This document shows, piece by piece, positions 33,513-42,612 of a DNA stretch of 64,000 bases. The position numbers and the translations under genes are program-made. The DNA is from Clostridiaceae bacterium. GTDB lineage: Bacteria > Bacillota > Clostridia > Lachnospirales > Lachnospiraceae. Position 1 is the stretch's first letter. Each line of letters starts with the position of its first letter. The notes under the pieces are model-generated. The model was given only the letters and a program-made list of their open reading frames with translations, did not search any database and was not told where the DNA came from. The stretch lies in assembly GCA_902362865.1 (NCBI GenBank), contig CABIYE010000003.1, positions 1-64,000 on the forward strand. The letters are read 5' to 3'.

Positions 33513-34337
33513 CTAAAAAATCCAGATATGAAACGGCACGCATCTCCCAATCACCACTACAGCAATCATATAGAAAATAACAATCCCATACGCCAGATAG
33601 TCTCTGCGGGCATAGCGCAGCGGCTTCATCTTGGTTCTGCCCTCACCGCCGTGATAACATCTGGCTTCCATTGCCATCGCAAGGTCATTCGCCCGCCGGA
33701 ATGCCGAGACAAAAAGCGGCACCAGAATCGGAATCATATTCTTTGCCTTCTGAATCATATTACCACTCTCCAAATCGGCGCCTCTGGCAATCTGTGCCTT
33801 CATAATCTTATCTGTCTCCTCCAGAAGAATCGGGATAAACCGCAGGGCAATAGACATCATCATTGCAATCTCATGTACCGGGACATGTACTTTATTCAGC
33901 GGATGGAGAAGACTCTCTATGCCGTCTGTCAGCTCATTGGGTGTCGTAGTAAATGTCATCAGCGAGGAACCGGTAATCAGGTAAACCAGACGGATTGCCA
34001 TGAAAACCGCTGTCCGGAGTCCTCCCGCAGTAATCGTAAAGACCCATACTTTCAAAAGAACTTCTCCTTCTTTTGTCAAAAACAGGTTAAAGATAACTGT
34101 AATCAAAAGAATCATGATTACCGGCTTCATGCCCCGCATAATATATTTGAACGGAACCTTCGACAGCCGGATGACTACAGCCAGAAATACAGTAGCTACG
34201 ATATATCCCGGTATGCTCTTAAATAAAAATAAAGATATCAAATACAGCAAAGTGCAGGTAAGCTTCACTCTTGGATCCAGACGATGAAGTACACTCTTTG
34301 CCGGATAATACTGTCCTATTGTAATGTCTCGAATCAT
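33513..34337 (-). CDS. ecfT: Energy-coupling factor transporter transmembrane protein
   Basis: A 274-residue EcfT: an N-terminal cytosolic start (GQYYPAKSVLHRLDPRVKLT), membrane helices, then the two coupling helices with Ala-Arg-Gly type motifs (AQIARGADLESG; AMEARCYHGG) that contact the ATPases. Serves S-components for vitamins and metals encoded elsewhere. Overlaps ecfA2 by 4 bp. Confidence 0.96.
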   Translation of the reverse strand: MIRDITIGQYYPAKSVLHRLDPRVKLTCTLLYLISLFLFKSIPGYIVATVFLAVVIRLSKVPFKYIMRGMKPVIMILLITVIFNLFLTKEGEVLLKVWVFTITAGGLRTAVFMAIRLVYLITGSSLMTFTTTPNELTDGIESLLHPLNKVHVPVHEIAMMMSIALRFIPILLEETDKIMKAQIARGADLESGNMIQKAKNMIPILVPLFVSAFRRANDLAMAMEARCYHGGEGRTKMKPLRYARRDYLAYGIVIFYMIAVVVIGRCVPFHIWIF

Positions 34338-35182
34338 CTTCCCAATGCTCCTATAATCTCATCCGCCGCTTCTTCCACAGTAGTTGCGGTTACATCCACA
34401 TCCAGCCCCTGTTCCTTAAGCTCATGCATAATATAAGTTACCTGTGGAGCAGCCAGCCCTACTTTCTCAAGTTCCTGGTAATGCCGGAACACATTTTTCG
34501 GCGTGTCGTTATACATAACCTTCCCCTTGTTCATCACAATAATCCTGTCCGCATATCTGGCAATATCTTCCATGCTATGGGATACCAAAATAACTGTCAT
34601 GCCCGTCTCCTTATGCAGGCTGGCTATCTGTTCAAGAATCTCATCTCTGCCTTTGGGGTCAAGCCCTGCTGTGGGTTCGTCCAACACCAGAACCTTAGGA
34701 CGCATGGCAAGAACTCCCGCAATCGCCGCCCGCCGTTTCTGGCCGCCAGACAACTCAAATGGAGAAGCCTTATAATATTTTTCCTTCAGTCCTACTAATT
34801 TGAGTGCCTCCAAAGCCCGCTCTTTACATTCCTCCGGCGAAAGCCCTTGATTTTTCGGTCCAAAACACACATCCGTCAGTACATCCACCTCAAAAAGCTG
34901 ATGTTCCGGATATTGGAACACCAGTCCCACCTGGAAGCGGAGCTTTCTCATATCATAGCCTTCACTATATATATTTTCACCCTGATAATAAATCGCGCCG
35001 TCAGTTGCCTTAATCAGTCCGTTCAGATGCTGGATCAGCGTAGACTTCCCGGAGCCGGTATGACCGATAATCCCTACAAATTCTCCGTCAGGTATCTCCA
35101 GGCAAATATCGTGGAGCGCCTGTTTTTCATAAGCTGTCCCTGCACTGTATACGTAATTCAGATGTTCTATTTTAATCGACAT
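34334..35182 (-). CDS. ecfA2: Energy-coupling factor transporter ATPase EcfA2
   Basis: A 282-residue ABC ATPase. Walker [10 protein letters not shown] (about 40-48), Q-loop [10 protein letters not shown], signature [13 protein letters not shown], Walker [14 protein letters not shown]. The QYPEHQLFE variant is typical of EcfA2. Pairs with EcfA1 on EcfT. Overlaps ecfA1 by 16 bp. Confidence 0.95.
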   Translation of the reverse strand: MSIKIEHLNYVYSAGTAYEKQALHDICLEIPDGEFVGIIGHTGSGKSTLIQHLNGLIKATDGAIYYQGENIYSEGYDMRKLRFQVGLVFQYPEHQLFEVDVLTDVCFGPKNQGLSPEECKERALEALKLVGLKEKYYKASPFELSGGQKRRAAIAGVLAMRPKVLVLDEPTAGLDPKGRDEILEQIASLHKETGMTVILVSHSMEDIARYADRIIVMNKGKVMYNDTPKNVFRHYQELEKVGLAAPQVTYIMHELKEQGLDVDVTATTVEEAADEIIGALGR

Positions 35183-36021
35183 AACGCCTCCACCAACTCT
35201 TCTTTTCTTAAAATTCCTGCCGGAACAGGAATCCCCCTCTTTTGTAGTTCATCTGCCAGGATAGTCACCTGAGGGACATCCAGCCGGTAGCTTTTCAGTG
35301 TGTCCACCTGGGAAAATATTTCCCGCGGCGTCCCTTCCATTACCACATGCCCATGATCCATAACGAAGACCTTATCCGCATCGATGACCTCTTCCATATA
35401 ATGGGTAATCAAAATAACCGTAACCTTCTCCTGCCTGCGCAGCTCTTCCACCGTACGCAGAACCTCCCTGCGCCCATTGGGATCCAGCATGGCAGTAGGC
35501 TCATCCAGCACGATACATTTCGGACGCATGGCAATGACTCCCGCAATCGCCACACGCTGCTTCTGGCCGCCGGATAATTTATTGGGAGAATGGTGACGGT
35601 ATTCAATCATTCCTACCGCCTTTAGGCTTTCCTCCACCCGTTCCCAGATTTCATTCGTGGGCACGCCAAGATTCTCCGGACCGAAGCCCACGTCCTCTTC
35701 TACTACCGTTCCGATAATCTGGTTATCCGGATTCTGGAACACCATTCCCGCCGACTGCCGGACATTCCAAAGCTCTTCCGGCTTCCTGGTGTCTCTGCCA
35801 TTCACCCAGATAGAGCCTTCCGTAGGAACAAGAATTGCATTCAAATGCTTAGCAAATGTAGACTTGCCCGAACCATTATGACCCAGAATGGCAATGAACT
35901 GCCCTTCCTCCACGTCAATATTCACTTCATCGATCGCGCGGGACTTGCCGATGACATTACCTTCCTCATCCCGTTTCTCATATTCAAAAACCAGGTTTTC
36001 TGTCCTGACCATTCTGCTCAT
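35167..36021 (-). CDS. ecfA1: Energy-coupling factor transporter ATPase EcfA1
   Basis: A 284-residue ABC ATPase. Walker [10 protein letters not shown] (about 47-55), Q-loop [21 protein letters not shown] (the DNQ form typical of EcfA1), signature [13 protein letters not shown], Walker [14 protein letters not shown]. It starts 4 bp after the cyclophilin stop, so that gene is in the same transcript. Confidence 0.95.
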   Translation of the reverse strand: MSRMVRTENLVFEYEKRDEEGNVIGKSRAIDEVNIDVEEGQFIAILGHNGSGKSTFAKHLNAILVPTEGSIWVNGRDTRKPEELWNVRQSAGMVFQNPDNQIIGTVVEEDVGFGPENLGVPTNEIWERVEESLKAVGMIEYRHHSPNKLSGGQKQRVAIAGVIAMRPKCIVLDEPTAMLDPNGRREVLRTVEELRRQEKVTVILITHYMEEVIDADKVFVMDHGHVVMEGTPREIFSQVDTLKSYRLDVPQVTILADELQKRGIPVPAGILRKEELVEALCRLK

Positions 36022-36025
36022 GTTC

Positions 36026-36544
36026 TTATGCCTTCTCCGGTTCCGGATAATCTACGCCCATCGTATCAACAGTTACCTTAGCCATCTTCTGCACTTTCAG
36101 CGGCCGATCACTGTAATCCGTATCCGTTTCCGCAATTTTATTTACCACGTCCATACCTTCCGTCACCTTGCCGAACGCAGCGTAAGCCCCGTCAAGATGG
36201 GGAGACGTCTTATGCATAATAAAAAACTGGCTCCCTGCAGAATCCGGATGCATAGCCCGCGCCATAGAAAGTACACCCTCTGTATGCTTCAGCTCATTAA
36301 CAAAACCATTCTGCATAAATTCACCTTTAATCGTATATCCCGGTCCGCCCGTCCCGGTTCCCTGCGGGCAGCCGCCCTGAATCATAAATCCATTGATAAC
36401 ACGGTGGAAAATCAGCCCGTCATAATATCCTTTCTTCACAAGAGAAATAAAATTATTCACCGTATTCGGCGCTGTCTCCGGATACAACTCTGCTTTCATG
36501 ATATCTCCATTCTCCATTTCAATCGTAACAATTGGATTTGCCAT
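36026..36544 (-). CDS. Peptidyl-prolyl cis-trans isomerase, cyclophilin type
   Basis: A 172-residue cytosolic cyclophilin. Active-site residues lie in [28 protein letters not shown] and [16 protein letters not shown]. No signal peptide. ATG 36544 ([14 protein letters not shown]) has GTGAGG about 9 nt before it; the frame's GTG at 36559 lies on that RBS. First gene of the ecf operon. Confidence 0.95.
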   Translation of the reverse strand: MANPIVTIEMENGDIMKAELYPETAPNTVNNFISLVKKGYYDGLIFHRVINGFMIQGGCPQGTGTGGPGYTIKGEFMQNGFVNELKHTEGVLSMARAMHPDSAGSQFFIMHKTSPHLDGAYAAFGKVTEGMDVVNKIAETDTDYSDRPLKVQKMAKVTVDTMGVDYPEPEKA

Positions 36545-36655
36545 ACTATTATACCTCACTTTTATTCACATTTTTAACCAAGCGGATACATACGCTCTCT
36601 GGTATTGTAACACGCAGACATGACAAATGCAATTTAGGTACACTACAAAATACAA

Positions 36656-36694
36656 TTTGGGACGTAGGAAAGTGTCACTTTCCTACGTCCCAAA
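36656..36694 (-). terminator. Perfect 17-bp hairpin after proC
   Basis: TTTGGGACGTAGGAAAG (36656-36672) pairs exactly with CTTTCCTACGTCCCAAA (36678-36694), loop TGTCA. A weak T-rich tract (TTGTATTTTG) follows on the minus strand. Probable proC terminator, separating it from the cyclophilin promoter. Confidence 0.75.
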
Positions 36695-36703
36695 ACACAA
36701 AAT

Positions 36704-37498
36704 CTACATATTTCTTGACATTTCTTCGCAAACTTTCATAGCTTCAAACACTGCGCTTTTGAACCCTCGCTCTTCCAGCACACGAACCGCCTCAATGGTT
36801 GTCCCTGCCGGAGAGCATACCATGTCTTTCAGTTCGCCCGGATGCTTGCCTGTCTCCAGAACCATCTTTGCGCTTCCCAACACTGCCTGCGCTGCGAATT
36901 GGTATGCCTGCTGTCTGGGCATACCGCCGGACACTGCGGCGTCTCCCATGGCCTCAATGAGCATAAATACATATGCCGGGGAGCTTCCGCTTGTGGATAC
37001 CACTGCGTCCATCAGCCGTTCCGGCACGATCTCCACGCGGCCGAAGCCTTTCAGCAATGCAACTGCACGATCCATGTCTTCCTCCGTCACATAGGTGTTG
37101 CGGCATGCCGCCGTCATTCCTTCTCCTACCATCGCGGGAGTATTCGGCATTGTACGGACTATCTTCACCGGCTTGCCGAACTTCTCTTCCAGCCATGCCA
37201 GTGTCTTACCCGGCGCAATGGTAATAATCATCTGATTCTCCGTGATTCCATCCCGAATTTCACAGATAACATCTTCATAGAACTGCGGCTTCACGGACAA
37301 CACGATAACCTCTGCCTTCTCCACAACATCTGTATTCTTCTCTGTAACATGGATACCAAGATTAGCCTTTGCCTTCTCTCTTCCCGGTGCGGATAAATCT
37401 GCCCCGATAATTTCTTCTGCCGGCACAATCTGATTTTTAATAATGCCGCCCATCATAGCCGTCGCCATATTCCCTGTTCCGATAAACCCTAATTTCAT
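36704..37498 (-). CDS. proC: Pyrroline-5-carboxylate reductase
   Basis: A 264-residue enzyme making the last step of proline synthesis. N-terminal NAD(P) motif KLGFIGTGNMATAMMGG, middle PNTPAMVGEGMTA, and the C-terminal ProC signature with MVCSPAGTTIEAVRVLEERG. Divergent from a GntR regulator. Its promoter (TTGACA 37590-37595, 17-bp spacer, TATGAT 37567-37572, minus strand) is followed by two GTATAC operator units. Confidence 0.96.
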   Translation of the reverse strand: MKLGFIGTGNMATAMMGGIIKNQIVPAEEIIGADLSAPGREKAKANLGIHVTEKNTDVVEKAEVIVLSVKPQFYEDVICEIRDGITENQMIITIAPGKTLAWLEEKFGKPVKIVRTMPNTPAMVGEGMTAACRNTYVTEEDMDRAVALLKGFGRVEIVPERLMDAVVSTSGSSPAYVFMLIEAMGDAAVSGGMPRQQAYQFAAQAVLGSAKMVLETGKHPGELKDMVCSPAGTTIEAVRVLEERGFKSAVFEAMKVCEEMSRNM

Positions 37499-37524
37499 CT
37501 ACATATCCTCCTTCGCGGTCTTTT

Positions 37525-37549
37525 GTATACATTTTTAAATATTGTATAC
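37525..37549. promoter_or_regulatory. Paired GTATAC operators at the proC promoter
   Basis: TTTTGTATACATTT (core 37525-37530) and ATTGTATACAAT (core 37544-37549), 19 bp apart, lie just downstream of the proC -10. Their spacing equals that of the pair at the gntR promoter. Confidence 0.75.
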
Positions 37550-37605
37550 AATTCATTCTTTTGCCTATCATAGCATCCTATATTAGAAATGTCAATCGCT
37601 TTTTA

Positions 37606-37661
37606 TTGCAGCAGCGCTGTAAATGCGTTATAATTTGTATACAAAACATTTTTTCGTATAC
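37606..37661 (+). promoter_or_regulatory. gntR promoter with paired GTATAC operators
   Basis: TTGCAG (37606-37611), a 17-bp spacer, TATAAT (37629-37634). TTTGTATACAAA (core 37637-37642) and CGTATACA (core 37656-37661) follow, again 19 bp apart. A repressor bound here would block initiation. Confidence 0.75.
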
Positions 37662-37677
37662 ATCAAAGGAGATTTTT

Positions 37678-38316
37678 ATGACTGATAAATCTACTTCTCT
37701 TGCCGACCAGGCATATGAGAAAATAAAAGAGAACATCCTGAATCTGACCTGGCCGCCCGGAATGCCGCTGACGGAAGCCAGACTGACCGACGAGCTGGGT
37801 ATGAGCCGAAGCCCCATCCGCTCCGCCATCCACCGGCTGCAGGTGGAAGGGCTGATTACCACCGATTACTACCGTTCTATGACGGTAAGCGAAATCACCG
37901 ACAAAGACATTCACGAAATCTACCAACTTCGGGAATTGCTGGAGGGCGAAGCTTTTAAGCTAATCTTCACTTCCGGCAAATACGATGAATATTCCTACCG
38001 GATAGAGGAAAGGGTCGTCCGCATGTGCGCAGCGGCAAATGATATTTACCAATGGGAAATTGCCGATACCGCCATGCATATGGAAATTATCAGCATTTTT
38101 GAAAATAACCGCATCAATAAAATTTATGAAAACAATCTGTCTGAGCTGATTCGCATCGGTTTATATTCTGTAAAAAACGGAATGGCAGTTGCCAAAACAA
38201 ACGAGAATCTAAAAAAGATGATCCAATATATGCGAAACGGCGATTATGAAAATGCCTATAGCATATTAAAAACCGACCATTTTGGCATCGGCAAGGACCG
38301 TGCACTTTTAAAATAA
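37678..38316 (+). CDS. GntR/FCD family transcriptional regulator
   Basis: A 212-residue regulator. The winged-helix domain (about 8-70) contains LADQAYEKIKENILNLTWPP and LTDELGMSRSPIRSAIHRLQVEGLI. The C-terminal all-helical FCD-like ligand domain contains IYQLRELLEGEAFKLIF. ATG 37678 has AAAGGAGATTTTT upstream. Divergent from proC, with matching operator pairs on both promoters, so it probably controls itself and proC. The ligand may be proline-related; that is inference. Confidence 0.9.
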   Translation: MTDKSTSLADQAYEKIKENILNLTWPPGMPLTEARLTDELGMSRSPIRSAIHRLQVEGLITTDYYRSMTVSEITDKDIHEIYQLRELLEGEAFKLIFTSGKYDEYSYRIEERVVRMCAAANDIYQWEIADTAMHMEIISIFENNRINKIYENNLSELIRIGLYSVKNGMAVAKTNENLKKMIQYMRNGDYENAYSILKTDHFGIGKDRALLK

Positions 38317-38336
38317 AACCACAGAGGAGAATCCCT

Positions 38337-39257
38337 ATGCATTATACATTTATCGTCAATCCTAATGCCCGCTCCGGACTTGGATATACCGTCTGGAGCG
38401 AGATAGAAGCCGTACTGAAAGCAAGAAATATTTCCTATGACGTGTATTTTACCAAATACCAGCGCCACGCTTCCCAAATCGCGCAGGATATCGCCGCCGA
38501 CACCGAACGGCACACACTAATCGTTCTGGGCGGCGACGGAACCGTCAATGAAGTAATAAACGGCATTCCTGACTATGAACAAATTACTTTAGGCTACATC
38601 CCCATCGGTTCCAGCAACGACTTCGCCCGCTATTTCCACTTTCCCAAAGATCCGCTGCAGACACTGGAAATCATTTTAAAACCGGAGAAAATCTGCTCCA
38701 TGAATGTGGGCATCCTAAAATATCCGGGAAGAACCCGGAGCTTCGCCGTCAGCACAGGCATCGGCTTTGACGCCGCCATCTGCCATGAAGCCGTCATTTC
38801 CAAATTAAAATTCTTCCTGAACAAGTTAAAGCTTGGGCGGCTAACCTATGTAGGAATCGCATTCCGCCAGCTTATGCTGGCATCGCCCGGGAAGATGACC
38901 GTTACATTGGATCAGGAAAAAACGCTTACTTTTGAAAATGCACTTTTTGCTACCGCAATGAATCATCCCTTTGAGGGCGGCGGCTGTAAATTCTGTCCAA
39001 AGGCAGATCCCTGTGACAATCTACTGGATGTCATTGTTGTGGCAGGCATTTCTAAACTGAAAGTACTTCTGCTTCTTCCCACAGCCTTCAGCGGATTCCA
39101 CGTACATTTCAAAGGCGTGTATCTTTACCGATGCAAGGAGGTCTCCATTGACAGTGAAAAGGCGCTGGCTGTACATACAGACGGCGAACCCGCATTTTTA
39201 CAAAAACATATCAGCGCGGCACTGACCAACAAAAAAATACGGATTATCGCGGGCTAA
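38337..39257 (+). CDS. Diacylglycerol/lipid kinase family protein (YegS/BmrU-like)
   Basis: A 306-residue lipid kinase: N-terminal NPNARSGLGYTVW, ATP-binding LGGDGTVNEVINGIP (about 61-75), PIGSSNDFARYF (about 90-101), and the C-terminal substrate domain with FCPKADPCDNLLDVIVV. Phosphorylates diacylglycerol or a related lipid at the inner membrane face. Starts a plus-strand run with a glycerophosphodiesterase and a PAP2 phosphatase. Confidence 0.92.
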   Translation: MHYTFIVNPNARSGLGYTVWSEIEAVLKARNISYDVYFTKYQRHASQIAQDIAADTERHTLIVLGGDGTVNEVINGIPDYEQITLGYIPIGSSNDFARYFHFPKDPLQTLEIILKPEKICSMNVGILKYPGRTRSFAVSTGIGFDAAICHEAVISKLKFFLNKLKLGRLTYVGIAFRQLMLASPGKMTVTLDQEKTLTFENALFATAMNHPFEGGGCKFCPKADPCDNLLDVIVVAGISKLKVLLLLPTAFSGFHVHFKGVYLYRCKEVSIDSEKALAVHTDGEPAFLQKHISAALTNKKIRIIAG

Positions 39258-39283
39258 ATCATGCCACAGAAAGGATGTCAGAT

Positions 39284-40096
39284 ATGTTACTGATACTACT
39301 TGCTTTTATACTCTTATTCTACATTTTTGCCCTTATGCCGAGGCTATCGAAAAGAAGCGAGATGCTTCCTTTCCTCCACACGCAGTTCGCACACCGCGGC
39401 TTCCATTGCGCAGAAAAACAAATCCCGGAGAATTCCATACCCGCATTCCGGGCAGCACTTGCCCATGGCTATGGAATTGAACTAGATCTCCATTTAACCA
39501 AAGATCGCCGGCTTGTAGTCTTTCACGATGACACTTTAGAGCGAATCTGCGGCGTAAAAGGCCGGATTGAAGCATATACTTATGATGAGCTTCTGAACTT
39601 CCATCTTTTAAATACCACAGAAAAAATCCCTCTATTTGACGATGTATTAAAACTGGTTCATGGCCGCGTCCCTCTGCTGATTGAATTAAAAATCCCATCC
39701 AAATCCCTGGACATTTGTCCGGAGACCCTGCGGCTTCTGGAAAACTATGAAGGTGCCTTCCTCATCCAGTCCTTCAACACGATGGGGCTTCGCTGGTTTA
39801 AAAATCATGCGCCCCAAGTGCTGCGCGGCCAGCTTTCTTCTAATTTGACCGCCAAAAATACGGGTGAAAATTATGTCCTGTGCTTTCTGATAAAACATCT
39901 GCTTTCCAACATACTGGGACGCCCGGATTTCATTTCTTATAAGCTTTCGGACCTGCCTGCCATAAGTGTATCCATATGCCGCAGCCTTTTTAAGGTTCCT
40001 GTTGCCGTGTGGACTCTGCGTACCGAGGAAGACTTAGAAATCGGACGAAAATATTACGATATACAAATTTTTGAAAAAAGTAGGAATTTATATTAA
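39284..40096 (+). CDS. Glycerophosphodiester phosphodiesterase family protein
   Basis: A 270-residue protein with one N-terminal membrane helix (LLILLAFILLFYIF), then a GDPD TIM barrel: AHRGFH, ENSIPAFRAALAHGYGIELDLHLTKDRRLVVFHDD (metal/catalytic E-x-D and H), and the C-terminal VAVWTLRTEEDL. Cleaves glycerophosphodiesters, probably from phospholipid turnover. ATG 39284 is preferred (AAAGG 9 nt upstream); ATG 39275 lies on the RBS. Confidence 0.9.
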   Translation: MLLILLAFILLFYIFALMPRLSKRSEMLPFLHTQFAHRGFHCAEKQIPENSIPAFRAALAHGYGIELDLHLTKDRRLVVFHDDTLERICGVKGRIEAYTYDELLNFHLLNTTEKIPLFDDVLKLVHGRVPLLIELKIPSKSLDICPETLRLLENYEGAFLIQSFNTMGLRWFKNHAPQVLRGQLSSNLTAKNTGENYVLCFLIKHLLSNILGRPDFISYKLSDLPAISVSICRSLFKVPVAVWTLRTEEDLEIGRKYYDIQIFEKSRNLY

Positions 40097-40112
40097 GAAA
40101 CTATGAATCACC

Positions 40113-40141
40113 TTGTTGATAAAGATTTTTCGTGTTATAAT
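40113..40141 (+). promoter_or_regulatory. Promoter of the PAP2 gene
   Basis: TTGTTG (40113-40118), a 17-bp spacer, TATAAT (40136-40141), 55 bp before the start codon. Confidence 0.6.
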
Positions 40142-40195
40142 CCCAATGAAACCAGATGTATGATATATAGAGAATATAAAAAGGGTGTATAAATA

Positions 40196-40864
40196 ATGAA
40201 AGTAAGGAAATTTATAAAAAAATACCGTCATGCCTGGGTATTTTTATATGCGTTAATCTACATGCCCTGGTTTACGTATCTGGAAAAGCATGTCACACAG
40301 GATTACTACTTAATCCATTCACCATTGGACGATTATATCCCGTTCGTTGAATATTTTATCGTACCCTATTTATTGTGGTTCCTGTTTATCGCTGTAGGCG
40401 CGGGATATTTTTTCTTTACAGATAAGAATGGCTTTTACAGGCTTGCCGCGTTCCTTATAACCGGCATGACCTTTTTCCTTATTATCTGTACCGTGTTCCC
40501 TAACGGACTTGCACTTCGCCCAACCGAATTTGAACGTGACAATATTTTCACCCGTATGGTACAGTTCATCTACGCTGCCGATACTCCCACGAATGTACTG
40601 CCGAGTATCCACGTATTCAATTCCACAGGGATTGCCATTGCAGTTGCCCACAGCAATAAGCTAAAACAGAAAAAATGGATACAATACCTTACTTATCTGT
40701 TTGCCGGCCTGATTATTCTGTCCACCATGTTCCTAAAGCAACATTCTGTGACAGATGTCTTCGCCGCACTGGTTATGGCAGGTATCATTTATCCATTTGT
40801 ATATGCGCCGGAGCGCAGGAAAGCCACGAAGGTTGCGCGCCAGCCGGCACACAGCAGAACATGA
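40196..40864 (+). CDS. PAP2-family phosphatase, integral membrane
   Basis: A 222-residue protein with about six membrane helices. The PAP2 motifs are degenerate but present: around LRPTEFERDN (motif 1 region), LPSIHVFNSTGIAI (motif 2, PSxH), and LKQHSVTDVFAAL (motif 3, HxxxD). Likely dephosphorylates a lipid phosphate at the outer membrane face. Own promoter upstream. Confidence 0.87.
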   Translation: MKVRKFIKKYRHAWVFLYALIYMPWFTYLEKHVTQDYYLIHSPLDDYIPFVEYFIVPYLLWFLFIAVGAGYFFFTDKNGFYRLAAFLITGMTFFLIICTVFPNGLALRPTEFERDNIFTRMVQFIYAADTPTNVLPSIHVFNSTGIAIAVAHSNKLKQKKWIQYLTYLFAGLIILSTMFLKQHSVTDVFAALVMAGIIYPFVYAPERRKATKVARQPAHSRT

Positions 40865-40885
40865 TTCATTTAAGGAGGAGAGATA

Positions 40886-41308
40886 ATGTACGCAGAATTT
40901 ACAGAAAATCTAGCGACAGGAAACGAGATGATTGACTCACAGCATAAGGAACTGATTCAGAAAATCAATGATTTACTGGACAGTTGTGAGAAGAGCAGCG
41001 ACAAGGTTGTCGCGATCAAGACTCTGGACTTCCTGTCCGACTACACAGAATACCATTTCAACGCAGAAGAACAACTTCAGAAGGATATTGAGTATCCCGG
41101 CTACGACAAGCACAAAGCCCAGCATGAAGAATTTAAGAAGACCGTAGAAGAGCTTCATGAAATGCTTGTAGAAGAGGAAGGTCCTTCTCCGGCTTTCGTT
41201 GCGAAGGTACAGGAGAACGTAATCAACTGGCTCTACACACACATCCAGGGATTTGACCGCTCTGTCGCAGAATACAAATTCATGCGCGAGAATAACGAGA
41301 GACTTTAA
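40886..41308 (+). CDS. Bacteriohemerythrin
   Basis: A 140-residue four-helix-bundle diiron O2-binding protein. Iron ligands are visible as H (SQHKELI), HxxxE (EYHFNAEEQL), H...H (YDKHKAQHEEF) and HxxxxD (YTHIQGFD). Binds or scavenges O2, useful in an anaerobe. AAGGAGGAGAGATA precedes the ATG. Confidence 0.95.
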   Translation: MYAEFTENLATGNEMIDSQHKELIQKINDLLDSCEKSSDKVVAIKTLDFLSDYTEYHFNAEEQLQKDIEYPGYDKHKAQHEEFKKTVEELHEMLVEEEGPSPAFVAKVQENVINWLYTHIQGFDRSVAEYKFMRENNERL

Positions 41309-41325
41309 TTTTTAGCTGTAATTAT

Positions 41326-41355
41326 AAAAAGATGACTGATATCAGCCATCTTTTT
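41326..41355. terminator. Bidirectional terminator
   Basis: AAAAAGATGACTGAT (41326-41340) pairs with ATCAGCCATCTTTTT (41341-41355), one mismatch. It serves the convergent bacteriohemerythrin and reductase genes. Confidence 0.85.
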
Positions 41356-41372
41356 TATTTCCATATTAAAAA

Positions 41373-42524
41373 TTACAGCATCTCAATAAATGCGGCAATC
41401 CTTGTATTCAATTGTCCGATATCTGCCTGAGAATAATCAGTCTCCACACTGATATAGGGCTTTCCTTTCTTCTCATTGACAAATCTGCGAATGCCCAGAG
41501 ACTCTACATTATAAGTATGACAGGCTTGAAGAATCATCTCCACCACACCGTCAACGCGGTACTCATCTATCAGTCTTCCCAAAAGTTCCAGACGGTTCGG
41601 ATTCGGAGTCATCACAGAACAGCCGATATTCAGATACCGGCGTGCCAGAGCATCATATACATCCGGATTATCTTCATCTACTAATTTGTCAATGGATTTT
41701 GCCCCGGAACAGCTCTCATAAGTAACAACAATACCGCCGTTATCTTCAATAGCCCGGATGACTTTCTCTGTTGCCCCGCCAATCGGACATCCGGTTACCA
41801 GGATTCGCGGCTTCTTTTCTTCCATCTTTCCTTCCGCATATTCCTTCTTAATCTTATCAACCAGCGCATTTACCTCACCCGGAATCGCAGAGCGGTCGAA
41901 TTTAAAAGTACTTCCATAGAGAACTTTGAACAGATCCTGCCCTTTAATCGGCGCCGGGTCATTCTTCATCACTTCATACAGGCCTTTCAGTGCACGTCTT
42001 CCTTCATTATTAATCTTAATTGCCTCGCGCAGCTTCTCTTCCGTAATTTCTACGTCAAACTTCTTCTCCAAATACTCTTTAAAACGAATCATTTCGCTCT
42101 TCCAGAGCTTCAACGCTTCCTCTCCCTGCGTGTTAGGAAGTTCCATCAAATATACATCCTTAAACTCCGACATATATTCATACATTTTCTTCTTGCCGTC
42201 ACAGGTGGTCTCTCCCACTACCAGATCTGAAAAATAGAAAAACGGACACTTATCCGTAATTGCAAATCCGTAGCTGGATTTAATCAGCGGGCACAGATTC
42301 TTGGGCAAATCTCTTTCTGCATCCGGTATCGTCTCGTCAGACGTAGAACAAAGGCTTACGCTTGCCGCCCCCATTGCCATTGCGATTTCCTGTGGAAAGT
42401 AAGTACAATAAGAACCAATTACCGGGATGCCCTTATCCTTTAACTGCTTTACCCCAAGAAATGATTTTTTTCTCTGCTCTGCAAATTCCTCAAAAACTTC
42501 CGGCAAATCTTTTATTACTTCCAT
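41373..42524 (-). CDS. Second double-cubane-cluster/HgdB-like reductase
   Basis: A 383-residue paralogue of the protein at 30,170. Shared motifs are SYCTYFPQEIAMAMGA, KNLCPLIKSSYG, KCPFFYFSDLVVGETTCDGKKK, YESCSGAKSIDKLVDED and ISVETDYSQADIGQLNTRIAAF. It resembles E. coli YjiM-type proteins. No activator is adjacent, so it may share the activase at 29,125. ATG 42524 is chosen because GGGAGG lies 7 nt before it; the frame extends to 42578. Confidence 0.87.
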   Translation of the reverse strand: MEVIKDLPEVFEEFAEQRKKSFLGVKQLKDKGIPVIGSYCTYFPQEIAMAMGAASVSLCSTSDETIPDAERDLPKNLCPLIKSSYGFAITDKCPFFYFSDLVVGETTCDGKKKMYEYMSEFKDVYLMELPNTQGEEALKLWKSEMIRFKEYLEKKFDVEITEEKLREAIKINNEGRRALKGLYEVMKNDPAPIKGQDLFKVLYGSTFKFDRSAIPGEVNALVDKIKKEYAEGKMEEKKPRILVTGCPIGGATEKVIRAIEDNGGIVVTYESCSGAKSIDKLVDEDNPDVYDALARRYLNIGCSVMTPNPNRLELLGRLIDEYRVDGVVEMILQACHTYNVESLGIRRFVNEKKGKPYISVETDYSQADIGQLNTRIAAFIEML

Positions 42525-42612
42525 CCTCGTTCCTCCCATAATATTTTCTGCCTTTATTCTACCACCTGCACACTCCATCTTCTAATCAAAAAGTGCAATA
42601 AAGACAATCCGT

